From: Streptomyces sp. TSRI0281 | GTDB taxonomy: Bacteria; Actinomycetota; Actinomycetes; Streptomycetales; Streptomycetaceae | Direction of reading: 5' to 3' | Assembly: GCF_001905125.1 (NCBI RefSeq) | Contig: NZ_LWLE01000037.1 | Span: 248,001 to 312,000 of the forward strand | DNA: 64,000 bases | Part shown: positions 56,738 through 64,000 of the stretch, in pieces | Layout: the number at the start of each line of letters is the position of its first letter | Position numbering within the stretch: position 1 is the stretch's first letter | The notes under the pieces: model-generated | The model's input: only the letters and a program-made list of their open reading frames with translations | Databases searched by the model: none | Told to the model about the DNA's origin: nothing | Program-made: the position numbers and the translations under genes

Positions 56738-57816
56738 GCCGTGTCATGCGCACCACCCTCGCCGCCGCGCTCGCCGCAGGCGTCGCCCCGTTCGCCCTGC
56801 CGTCCCCGGCGTCCGCCGCCGAGGCGGCGAGCGCGTACTACGTCTCCCCGTCCGGCAGCGACAGCAACGCCGGTACGTCGGCGGGCGCTCCGCTCGCCAC
56901 GATCCAGAAGGCCGTGGACCTGGCGCCGACGGGCGCGGTGGTGAACCTCGCCGCCGGTACGTACAAGCAGGACGTGATCACCAAGCGTGCCGGGGTCACC
57001 ATCACGGGGCCCTCGAACGCGGTGGTCAAGGGTGCGGGCGATGCCCGGATCATCCAGGTCCAGCACGACTCGACGACGCTGAGCGGCTTCACGGTGGACG
57101 GGCTGCACGGTTCGTCCACCGAGGTGTCGGGCTATCGCCTGAAGCTCATATATGTCATGAGCACGACTCCCGGTAACGGTGTGGGCGCCCTCCACATCAC
57201 CGGCATGACCCTCAAGAACGCCGCCGACGAGTGCCTGCGGCTGCGCTATCTCATCACCGGCGCCGAGGTGAACGACAACACCATCACCAACTGCGGTGTC
57301 GCCGACTTCAAGTTCGGCGGGGGCGGCAAGAACGGCGAGGGCATCTACCTCGGCACCGCCCCCGAGCAGCAGGGGGCGAACGGCGCCCCCGACGCGGCCG
57401 CCGACATCAGCAAGAACAACCGCATCCACCACAACACCATCGCCACCCAGGGCAACGAGTGCGTGGACGTGAAGGAGAACTCGACCAACAACTACGTCGA
57501 GTACAACGACTGCAGCGGCCAGAAGGACTCCAGCTCGGGCGGGCTCGACGCCCGCGGCAGCGGCAACATCTTCCGCTACAACACCATTCACGCCAACACG
57601 GGCGCCGGCATCCGGCTCGGCGGTGACACCGCCACGGACGGCACCAACACCGGCGTCTACGGCAACACCATCACGGGCAACGCGGGCGGCGGCATCAAGT
57701 TCATGCGCACCCCGCAGGCGGACGTCTGCACCAACACCATGAGCGGCAACACCGGCGGCGACTCGGTCGGCACCTACGGCAGCGCGTACAACCCGACCGG
57801 CGCGTGCCCCCAGTGA
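56734..57816 (+). CDS. Secreted right-handed beta-helix protein (candidate polysaccharide lyase)
   Basis: 360 residues. Signal peptide (TTLAAALAAGVAPFALPSPA to ASAA), then the YYVSPSGSDSNAGTSAGAPL motif that opens many extracellular beta-helix lyases, and regular rungs (ADECLRLRYLITGAEVNDNT; NRIHHNTIATQGNECVDVKE). The fold is shared with PL1, PL6 and PL9 enzymes; no catalytic set is certain. It is the first exported enzyme in the operon and would attack or bind the polymer outside the cell. ATGA overlap upstream and GTGA overlap downstream. Confidence 0.84.
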   Translation: MSRVMRTTLAAALAAGVAPFALPSPASAAEAASAYYVSPSGSDSNAGTSAGAPLATIQKAVDLAPTGAVVNLAAGTYKQDVITKRAGVTITGPSNAVVKGAGDARIIQVQHDSTTLSGFTVDGLHGSSTEVSGYRLKLIYVMSTTPGNGVGALHITGMTLKNAADECLRLRYLITGAEVNDNTITNCGVADFKFGGGGKNGEGIYLGTAPEQQGANGAPDAAADISKNNRIHHNTIATQGNECVDVKENSTNNYVEYNDCSGQKDSSSGGLDARGSGNIFRYNTIHANTGAGIRLGGDTATDGTNTGVYGNTITGNAGGGIKFMRTPQADVCTNTMSGNTGGDSVGTYGSAYNPTGACPQ

Positions 57817-58967
57817 CCGGCCGGGGGCCCGCCAGACGCGGGGTACTGACGGCCGCCGCCGGGGCCGCGGGGATGGCCGCCGTGACACTGACAGCGCCCA
57901 CCGCACAGGCCGCGGAAGAGACGGGTGCGCGCCGCTCCCGCTGGACCACGTCCTGGGCGACCGCGCAGACCGCGCCGACCCCCGCGGACACCGTGGCGAG
58001 CGCCGGTCTCACCGACGGCGAGTTCACCGCGGTGCTGCGGCTGTCGGCGGGCGGGCAGGTGCGGCTGCGGTACGGCAACGCCTTCGGCACCGTACCGATC
58101 CTGGTGGGTCCGGTGACGGCGGGCGGCCGCCCGGTGACGTTCGCCGGCCGGAGCCGGGCGTGGCTGGCCGCGGGCGCCTCGCTCACCAGTGACACCGTCG
58201 AGGGACTGCGGGCGGCGGACGGGGCGAGGCTGACGGTGACGACCCGGCTGCCGGGCCCCACCGGGCCGCTGTCCTTCCACCGCAACACCCATGCGTCGCA
58301 CACGGTCGACGGCGTCCGCACCACGTCCGTGTTCCTGCTGACCGGCGTCGAGACGACGGGGGCGCGCGGCCCGGTCGTCGCCGTCCTCGGCGACTCCCTC
58401 GCGGAGGGCGTCGGCACCCCCGACGACGCCGACCTGCGCTGGCCCGACCAGCTGGCCCGGCGGCTGCCCGGCTCGGCCGTCGCCAACCTCGGGATCAGCG
58501 GCAACCGGATGCTGCTGGACGACGCCCGCTTCGGGCCCGGTGGTCAGTCCCGCTTCGACCGCGATGTGCTCTCGCTGCCGGGACTGCGCTCCGTGATCGT
58601 GCACCTGGGGATCAACGACCTCCAGCAGCCGCCCAGCCAGAGCGACCCGGCGCTCGTCCTGGCCGGCTACCGGCAACTGGCGTTGCGGGCCCGGGGCGCC
58701 GGGCTGCGGATCGTCGGTTGCACCATCACCCCGTTCGAGGGGTGGATCCGCTGGACACCGGAACTGGACACGGTCCGGCAGCAGATCAACCGTGCCGTAC
58801 GCACGGGCCGGCTCTTCGACGGCGTGGCGGACTTCGACGCCGCGCTGCGCGACCCGGCCCGCCCCTCGCGCCTGCTGTCCGCCTACGACAGCGGTGACGG
58901 CCTGCATCCCACCCCCTCCGGCCATGCCGCGCTCGCCGCGGCCGTGGACCGCCGACACCTCCTGTGA
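57813..58967 (+). CDS. Secreted SGNH/GDSL esterase
   Basis: 384 residues. Tat-like leader (RGPARRGVLTAAAGAAGMAA), an N-terminal beta domain (about 40-170) and an SGNH hydrolase with block I GPVVAVLGDSLAEGV, block II NLGISGNRML, block III VIVHLGINDLQ and the C-terminal D-x-x-H in SGDGLHPTPSGHA. Hydrolyses ester substituents, likely acetyl groups, from the polymer. GTG at 57813 is chosen because it overlaps the previous stop as GTGA; GTG 57804 is possible. Its own stop overlaps the PL8 start in the same way. Confidence 0.88.
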   Translation: MTGRGPARRGVLTAAAGAAGMAAVTLTAPTAQAAEETGARRSRWTTSWATAQTAPTPADTVASAGLTDGEFTAVLRLSAGGQVRLRYGNAFGTVPILVGPVTAGGRPVTFAGRSRAWLAAGASLTSDTVEGLRAADGARLTVTTRLPGPTGPLSFHRNTHASHTVDGVRTTSVFLLTGVETTGARGPVVAVLGDSLAEGVGTPDDADLRWPDQLARRLPGSAVANLGISGNRMLLDDARFGPGGQSRFDRDVLSLPGLRSVIVHLGINDLQQPPSQSDPALVLAGYRQLALRARGAGLRIVGCTITPFEGWIRWTPELDTVRQQINRAVRTGRLFDGVADFDAALRDPARPSRLLSAYDSGDGLHPTPSGHAALAAAVDRRHLL

Positions 58968-61417
58968 GGGCCCGCATCATGAACCGAGGCACCACCCGAG
59001 GCACTTCCCCGATCCCCTCCTCCGACACCGCCCGGGGCACCACCCGGCGCACCGTTCTCGCGGGTGCGGCCGCTCTGGGCGCGGTCGCCGCGCTTCCCCT
59101 CGTCCTCGGCGGCAGCGCGCAGGCCGCCGCCGGGGACGCGGCGGCGCTCCGCGCCCGCTGGCACACACTGCTGACCGGCGGCCCCGGTCTCGACCAGGGC
59201 GACACGCGGATCGCCGCCGCCGTCGCCCGGATCGGCCGGGCCGCGACCACGGCCGCCAAGGGGCTGGACCCCACCCGTACCGACGGCCTGTTCCCCGATC
59301 TGACCAGCACCACGCTCTCCAACCACGTCACCACGTCGTTCAAGCGCCTCGCCACGGCCGCGACCGCGTGGGCCGTCCCCGGCACCCCGCAGTACGGCGA
59401 CACGGCACTGCGCGACCTGCTGCTCGGCGGCATCGACTGGATGCTGACCAACCGTTACGGACCCGAGCACACCCGGTTCGACAACGACTGGGACTGGGAG
59501 ATCGGCTCCGCACTGGCGCTCAACGACGCGTCGGTGCTGCTGTACGACGTGCTCGGCACCGAGCGGCTGACCCGGATCAACACCGCGGTGCGGCACTACA
59601 CGCCGGACCCGAACCTCTGGCGGGCCGACCGGCAGATCGCGACCGGCGCCAACCGCGTGTGGATCTCCACCGTCGTCGCCGTCAACGCGGTGCTGCGCGA
59701 CGACGGCGACGCGCTGGCCCGGGTCCGTGACGCTCTTTCGGACGTCGAGGGTTCGGGTGCCAACAGCGTCCTCGCCTTCAACGGCTCCGGCGACGCGGCG
59801 GGCACCGGTGAGGGCTTCTACCCGGACGGCTCGTTCCTCCAGCACTACAAGCACCCGTACAACGGCGGCTACGGCAAGGAGCTGCTCAACAACCTCTCCC
59901 GGCTGCTGAACCTGCTCGCCGGTACGGCGTGGAAGGTCACCGACCCCGATCTCGACAACGTCCGCACCTGGGTCGACGACGGTTTCGACCCGCTGATGGC
60001 CCGCGGCGACGTGATGGCCTCGGTCTGCGGACGCGAGATCGCCCGCCCCAGCAAGCAGGGCCATGTCTCGGCGCAGACGGTCATCGAGGCGGTGCTGCGG
60101 CTGATCCCGAGCTTCCCCGGCGAGAGCGGCGAACGGTTCACCGCGCTGGTCAAGCAGTGGATCGCCGAGGACACCTACCGGGACTTCCTCGCCGTCACCG
60201 ACCTGGCCTCCCTGGTCGCCGCCCGGAAGGTCATCGACTCCGCCACGCCCGCCCGCGGCCCGCTGGTGGCGCACAAGCAGCACTCCCGGATGGACAAGGC
60301 GGCGCACCACAGGCCCTCGTTCGCGCTCGGCATCTCCGCGTACTCGACCCGGATCTACAACTACGAGTCGATCCAGAACGAGAACCTGCGCGCCTGGCAC
60401 CTCTCCGACGGCATGGTGCTGCTGTACACGGACGACCTCGGGCACTACAGCGAGGACTACTGGCCCACCGTCGACCCGGCCAGGCTGCCCGGCACCACCG
60501 TCATCGCGGGCCGGCCGGCGGACGCGGCGGGCCAGCGCACCACCAGCACCGCGGACTGGGCGGGCGGCACCGCGCTGCCCGGGACGACGCTCGGCGCGTA
60601 CGGCATGGAACTGCGCGCGTTCGGCAGCACCCTGCACGGGCTGAAGAGCTGGTTCTGCCTGGACGATGTCATCGCGTGTGTGGGTTCGGGCATCACCGCG
60701 GACGCGGGCCGGGCCGAGACGGTCGTGGAGAACCGCAAACTGCGCGACCCGAAGGCGGCGCTGCTGGTCAACGGCACGGCGGCGCCCACCGACGCAGGCT
60801 GGTCGGCACAGCTGGACCGGGTGAAGTGGCTGCATGTCGCCGGGACCGGCGGCTATGTCTTCCCCACGGCCACCACCCTGCGCGGACTGCGCGAGGAGCG
60901 CACCGCGACCTGGCGGGAGATCAACCTCAAGTACGGCACGGACACCCCGGTGACCCGCCCGTACCTGACGCTGTGGCAGGACCACGGCACCGCACCGAGC
61001 GGTGCGGGCTACTTCTACCTCCAGGCCCCGGCCGCCTCCGCCGAGCGCACGAGGCGGCTGTCGACCGCCCCGCCGCTGAAGCTGGTCGCCGACTCCACCG
61101 CCGTGCACGCGGTACGCCGCTGCGCGGACGGCCTGCTCGCCGCCAACTTCTGGACCGCGGGCAAAGCGCAGGAGCTCAAGGCCGACGGTCCGGCCTCGGT
61201 GCTCGTGCGCCCGGACGGAAAGACGGTGACCGTGTCGCTGTCCGACCCGACCCAGCTGCGGTCCTCCGTCGTCGTCGAGCTGACCGGGCGGGGCCTGAGG
61301 CTCGCCTCGTCCGACCCCGGGATCAGCGCCGCACCCACCGCCGACGGCATCAGGATCACCGCCGACACCGCCGCACACCACGGTGCGACCCTCAACCTCA
61401 CGCTGAAGAGGAGCTAG
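58964..61417 (+). CDS. Secreted polysaccharide lyase family 8 (hyaluronate/chondroitin/xanthan lyase type)
   Basis: 817 residues. Tat signal (TTRRTVLAGAAALGAVAALP), helical toroid at about 60-400 and two beta-sandwich domains to the end. Catalytic features: DNDWDWEIGSALALNDASVL with the asparagine and aromatic patch, and DGSFLQHYKHPYNGGYGKEL in which H294 and Y303 have the nine-residue spacing of PL8 enzymes. Cleaves next to uronic acid by beta-elimination and releases unsaturated oligosaccharides. Members act on hyaluronan, chondroitin, xanthan or alginate-like chains; sequence alone does not decide. GTG 58964 overlaps the esterase stop; ATG 58979 is an alternative. Confidence 0.92.
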   Translation: MRARIMNRGTTRGTSPIPSSDTARGTTRRTVLAGAAALGAVAALPLVLGGSAQAAAGDAAALRARWHTLLTGGPGLDQGDTRIAAAVARIGRAATTAAKGLDPTRTDGLFPDLTSTTLSNHVTTSFKRLATAATAWAVPGTPQYGDTALRDLLLGGIDWMLTNRYGPEHTRFDNDWDWEIGSALALNDASVLLYDVLGTERLTRINTAVRHYTPDPNLWRADRQIATGANRVWISTVVAVNAVLRDDGDALARVRDALSDVEGSGANSVLAFNGSGDAAGTGEGFYPDGSFLQHYKHPYNGGYGKELLNNLSRLLNLLAGTAWKVTDPDLDNVRTWVDDGFDPLMARGDVMASVCGREIARPSKQGHVSAQTVIEAVLRLIPSFPGESGERFTALVKQWIAEDTYRDFLAVTDLASLVAARKVIDSATPARGPLVAHKQHSRMDKAAHHRPSFALGISAYSTRIYNYESIQNENLRAWHLSDGMVLLYTDDLGHYSEDYWPTVDPARLPGTTVIAGRPADAAGQRTTSTADWAGGTALPGTTLGAYGMELRAFGSTLHGLKSWFCLDDVIACVGSGITADAGRAETVVENRKLRDPKAALLVNGTAAPTDAGWSAQLDRVKWLHVAGTGGYVFPTATTLRGLREERTATWREINLKYGTDTPVTRPYLTLWQDHGTAPSGAGYFYLQAPAASAERTRRLSTAPPLKLVADSTAVHAVRRCADGLLAANFWTAGKAQELKADGPASVLVRPDGKTVTVSLSDPTQLRSSVVVELTGRGLRLASSDPGISAAPTADGIRITADTAAHHGATLNLTLKRS

Positions 61418-61421
61418 ACCC

Positions 61422-62396
61422 TTGCTGTTCGACATGCCCCTGGAGCGGCTGCGCGAATACCGGCCGGAGCCGCAGGAGCCGGCCGACTTCGACGCCTTCT
61501 GGGCGAAGACCCTGACCGAGACGGGACGGCACGGCCTCGACGCCGAGTTCGTGCCGTACGACGCCGGCTTCGCGACCGTCGACGTGTTCGACGTGACGTT
61601 CCGCGGCTGGGGCTGCCAGCCCGTGAAGGCCTGGCTGATGCTGCCCAAGGTCCGCTCGGGCCCGCTGCCCGCGGTGGTGCAGTACATCGGCTACAACGGC
61701 GGGCGCGGCATCCCCTACTCCTGGCTGACCTGGAGCGCGCTCGGCTACGCCCACCTGATCATGGACAACCGGGGCCAGGGCGGTGGCGGCAAGCAGACCG
61801 CGGACACCCCGGACATCGGGCCGGACGGGCACGGTTCCTCCTCCCCCGGCTTCCTCACCCGGGGCATCGAGGACCCGTACAAGCACTACTACCGCCGGCT
61901 CATCACCGACGCGGTCCGGGCCGTCGACGCGGCGAAGGCCCACGAGGCCGTGGACCCCTCGCGGGTCGCGGTCCTCGGCGGCAGCCAGGGCGGCGGGCTC
62001 GCGCTCGCCGTCGCCGGGCTGCGCGACGACCTGGCGGCGGCGGTCGCCGATGTGCCCTTCCTCTGCCACTACCGGCGCGCCTCCCAGATCACGGACGCCG
62101 GGCCGTACGCGGAGATCGCCCGCTGGCTCTCGGGGCACCGGTTCCGGGCCGAGGAGGCGATGGAGACCCTGTCGTACTTCGACGGCGTCAACTTCGCGGC
62201 GCGGGCGACCGCTCCGGCGTGGTTCTCGGTGGGGCTGATGGACAAGATCTGCCCCTCCTCGACGGTGTTCGCGGCCTATCACCGCTACGCGGGACCGGCC
62301 GAGATCGAGGTGTTCACGTACAACGGGCACGAGGGCGGTGCGGAGTACGACCTGCCGCGCAAGCTCGCCGCGCTGCGGGGCGTGTTCGGCCAGTAG
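61422..62396 (+). CDS. CE7 acetyl esterase (acetyl-xylan / cephalosporin-C deacetylase type)
   Basis: 324 residues, no signal peptide, so cytosolic like other CE7 enzymes. Alpha/beta hydrolase with the family marks RGQGGGG in the oxyanion region, GGSQGG around S188, and HE near the end. The triad is S188, D274 (SVGLMDKICPSS) and H303 (YNGHEGG), the same numbering as the well-studied Thermotoga enzyme. It should remove acetyl groups from imported short oligosaccharides. TTG start at 61422 after GAGGAG; 4 bases after the PL8 stop. Last gene of the operon, followed by a strong hairpin. Confidence 0.92.
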   Translation: MLFDMPLERLREYRPEPQEPADFDAFWAKTLTETGRHGLDAEFVPYDAGFATVDVFDVTFRGWGCQPVKAWLMLPKVRSGPLPAVVQYIGYNGGRGIPYSWLTWSALGYAHLIMDNRGQGGGGKQTADTPDIGPDGHGSSSPGFLTRGIEDPYKHYYRRLITDAVRAVDAAKAHEAVDPSRVAVLGGSQGGGLALAVAGLRDDLAAAVADVPFLCHYRRASQITDAGPYAEIARWLSGHRFRAEEAMETLSYFDGVNFAARATAPAWFSVGLMDKICPSSTVFAAYHRYAGPAEIEVFTYNGHEGGAEYDLPRKLAALRGVFGQ

Positions 62397-62404
62397 GCCG
62401 TCCG

Positions 62405-62462
62405 GCGGGGGCGGGCATCCGGTGGGCGGAACACCTTCGCCGCACCGGACGCCCGCCCCCGC
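62405..62462 (+). terminator. Terminator of the polysaccharide operon
   Basis: 12-bp perfect outer stem (62405..62416 and 62451..62462, arm GCGGGGGCGGGC) extended by a CCGGTG/CACCGG inner stem, 8 bases after the CE7 stop. It also faces the convergent TPR gene. Confidence 0.85.
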
Positions 62463-62528
62463 TGCGTGCCGTGCCGTGGTCGGCTCTGCCGAGCGCCGCA
62501 TGTGGACACCCCGTGGCGCGGCGTCGGC

Positions 62529-64000
62529 TCAGTGCGGTGGGAGGGCGCCCTGTCCGTGGCGCGCGGCGACCGACCGGTACAGCTCCGCGGCCTCGGCGCC
62601 CCGCCCCAGCCGTTCCAGGCAGTGCGCCTCGTCGTTGCGGCTGGCCAGGGCGTCGGGGTGATCCGCGCCCAGGATCCGGTCGCGGGCCTCGGCGACCTGC
62701 CGGTAGACGGTGAGCGCGTCCGCCCAGCGGCCCAGCCAGCCCATGCCGACGGCCACCTCGCGGCGGCTGACCAGGGTGTCGGGGTGATCCGGACCCAGGG
62801 TCCGCTCCCGGATCGCGCACACGTCGAGCGACTCGACGAGCGCCTCCTCCCAGCGGGCTGCCCGGCCCAGGTTGACGCCGAGTATGTGGCGGGCGCGCAG
62901 GGTCTCCGCGTCGGCGGGCCCGTTGATCCTCGTCCGGTCCTCGACCAGGGCACGGTACAGCTCCAGCGCCTCCGTGCCGCGCCCCAGCCTGCCGAGGCTG
63001 ATGCCCACCTCGTAACGGGCGGCGAGGGTGTCGGGATGGTCGGCGCCGAGCGCGACGGCACGGGCCCGCGCGACGTCCTCGTAGGTACGCAGCGCGTCCT
63101 CCCAGCGGCCCAGCTGACCGAGGGTGTACGCCACCTCGTAGAGGGTGACGAGGGTGTCGGGGTGCGCCGCGCCGAGCAGCCGGGCACGCGCGTCCGCCAC
63201 CTCCCGGGCCATCCGGTGCGCGTCCTCCGGACGTCCGAGCCTGCTGAGGCTGAACGCCAGGTTGTGGCGGCAGCGCAGGGTGTCCGGGTGGTCGGGCCCC
63301 ATCGAGCGCTCCCTGGACACGAGGACGGCCGCGTACACCTGGTGGGCGTCGAGGTGCCGGCCGAGCTGGCCCAGGACGTACGCGGTCTCCTGACGGGCGG
63401 CCAGGGTCTCCGGATGGTCCGGGCCCAGGGTGCGCGCGCGGCCCTCGGCGACCCGGCCGAACTCCCGCAGCGCGTCGGAGGCGCGGCCCGTGCGGCTGAG
63501 GGTGAACCCGACCTCGTAGCGGCTGGCGAGCGTGTCGGGGTGATCGGGGCCGAGCACCTGTTCCCGTTCGGCGGCGACCGAGCGGTGGACCCCGCCCGCC
63601 TCGTGCCAGTGGCCGCGGCGGCCGAGGTCGATGCCCGCGCGGTGCCGTTCGGCGAGGGTGGCGAGCGATTCGGGCGAGGGAGCGGGGAGGGGGGTCTCGG
63701 GGCGGACGGACGGGTGGCCGGACGGACGGGTGGCCGAGGATGTCGGCAGCACGACGCCGGTCGTCCACTGTCCGGTCAGTCCGGCCGTGTGGTCGGGCAG
63801 CTGCGGGCCGGGGCGCCCCCCGCCCGCCCTGTGCCCCGTGGTCATGCTGCGGGTCCACGACGGCAGAGCCGGCTGCCGGGCCGCGGACGGGCTGCCCTGC
63901 AGCGGGACGGGGGCGTGCGGGTCGGCGGCGTGCAGGGCGGGACGGTCCCGCCCGGACAGGCCCGCGTAGGGCTGTCCGCCGGTGCGCCCGAGGACGATGC
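62529..64000 (-). CDS. Kinesin-light-chain-type TPR protein, 5' end outside the window
   Basis: At least 490 residues; the frame stays open to the window edge and reads naturally there (SGRDRPALHAADPHAPVPLQ, then ARQPALPSWTRSM), so the ATG at 63845 is probably internal. From about 75 residues after that ATG come nine 42-residue TPR units of the type LGPDHPDTLASRYEVGFTLS. Such arrays form the C-terminal sensor part of Streptomyces NB-ARC/AfsR-like or FxSxx-COOH regulators, or occur in stand-alone scaffolds; the missing N-terminus would decide. No link to the polysaccharide operon is implied. Confidence 0.82.
   Translation of the reverse strand, partial: IVLGRTGGQPYAGLSGRDRPALHAADPHAPVPLQGSPSAARQPALPSWTRSMTTGHRAGGGRPGPQLPDHTAGLTGQWTTGVVLPTSSATRPSGHPSVRPETPLPAPSPESLATLAERHRAGIDLGRRGHWHEAGGVHRSVAAEREQVLGPDHPDTLASRYEVGFTLSRTGRASDALREFGRVAEGRARTLGPDHPETLAARQETAYVLGQLGRHLDAHQVYAAVLVSRERSMGPDHPDTLRCRHNLAFSLSRLGRPEDAHRMAREVADARARLLGAAHPDTLVTLYEVAYTLGQLGRWEDALRTYEDVARARAVALGADHPDTLAARYEVGISLGRLGRGTEALELYRALVEDRTRINGPADAETLRARHILGVNLGRAARWEEALVESLDVCAIRERTLGPDHPDTLVSRREVAVGMGWLGRWADALTVYRQVAEARDRILGADHPDALASRNDEAHCLERLGRGAEAAELYRSVAARHGQGALPPH

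Overview
The window looks like chromosomal DNA of a Streptomyces. It is very GC-rich with strong third-position GC bias, uses GTG and TTG starts, and carries an NsdA-type regulator, a two-domain geosmin synthase, a whiE-type spore-pigment type II PKS, a class F sortase and many Tat or Sec secreted hydrolases. No rRNA, tRNA, IS element, prophage or CRISPR array was seen.

Layout. 0-8.2 kb: 3' part of a GH6 cellulase, VanZ-like membrane protein, TPR protein, cysteine-free L33 and L31 ribosomal paralogues, PAS-SpoIIE phosphatase, NsdA-like regulator, phosphotransferase. 8.2-10.9 kb: ruins of a CUT2-type sugar ABC operon and its ROK gene, joined by a deletion. 11.4-16.1 kb: two cell-wall hydrolases and geosmin synthase. 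16.1-17.3 kb: GH95 pseudogene. 17.5-24.8 kb: conserved hypothetical, CGNR protein, and an acyl-CoA operon (crotonase, duplicated DUF35/OB protein, two thiolase-like proteins) divergent from an acyl-CoA synthetase. 25-34.6 kb: beta-helix protein, O-methyltransferase and a complete whiE-like spore-pigment cluster. 34.8-45 kb: PaaK, class F sortase with partner, two acyl-CoA synthetases, secreted penicillin/AHL acylase, nitronate monooxygenase. 45-47 kb: secreted serine hydrolase. 47-62.4 kb: a LacI regulator and an 11-gene operon. The end is a KLC-type TPR protein that runs off the window.

The most interesting system is the LacI-controlled operon from 48.3 to 62.4 kb. Its genes overlap or nearly touch: lipoprotein and two permeases of a CUT1 importer without its own ATPase, an SDR, two heparinase II/III-fold lyases without signal peptides, a YesL-like membrane protein, then three exported proteins (beta-helix, SGNH esterase, PL8 lyase) and a CE7 deacetylase. 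I read it as a polysaccharide-utilisation locus for an acylated uronic-acid polymer (glycosaminoglycan-, alginate- or xanthan-like). Secreted lyase and esterase would work outside, oligosaccharides would be imported, and lyases plus SDR would finish inside. The substrate is inferred, not shown. Three copies of a TGYATCGATTTAC-like element lie between the regulator and the operon.

A second theme is decay of carbohydrate genes: the CUT2/ROK region and the GH95 gene each combine single-base frameshifts with large deletions.
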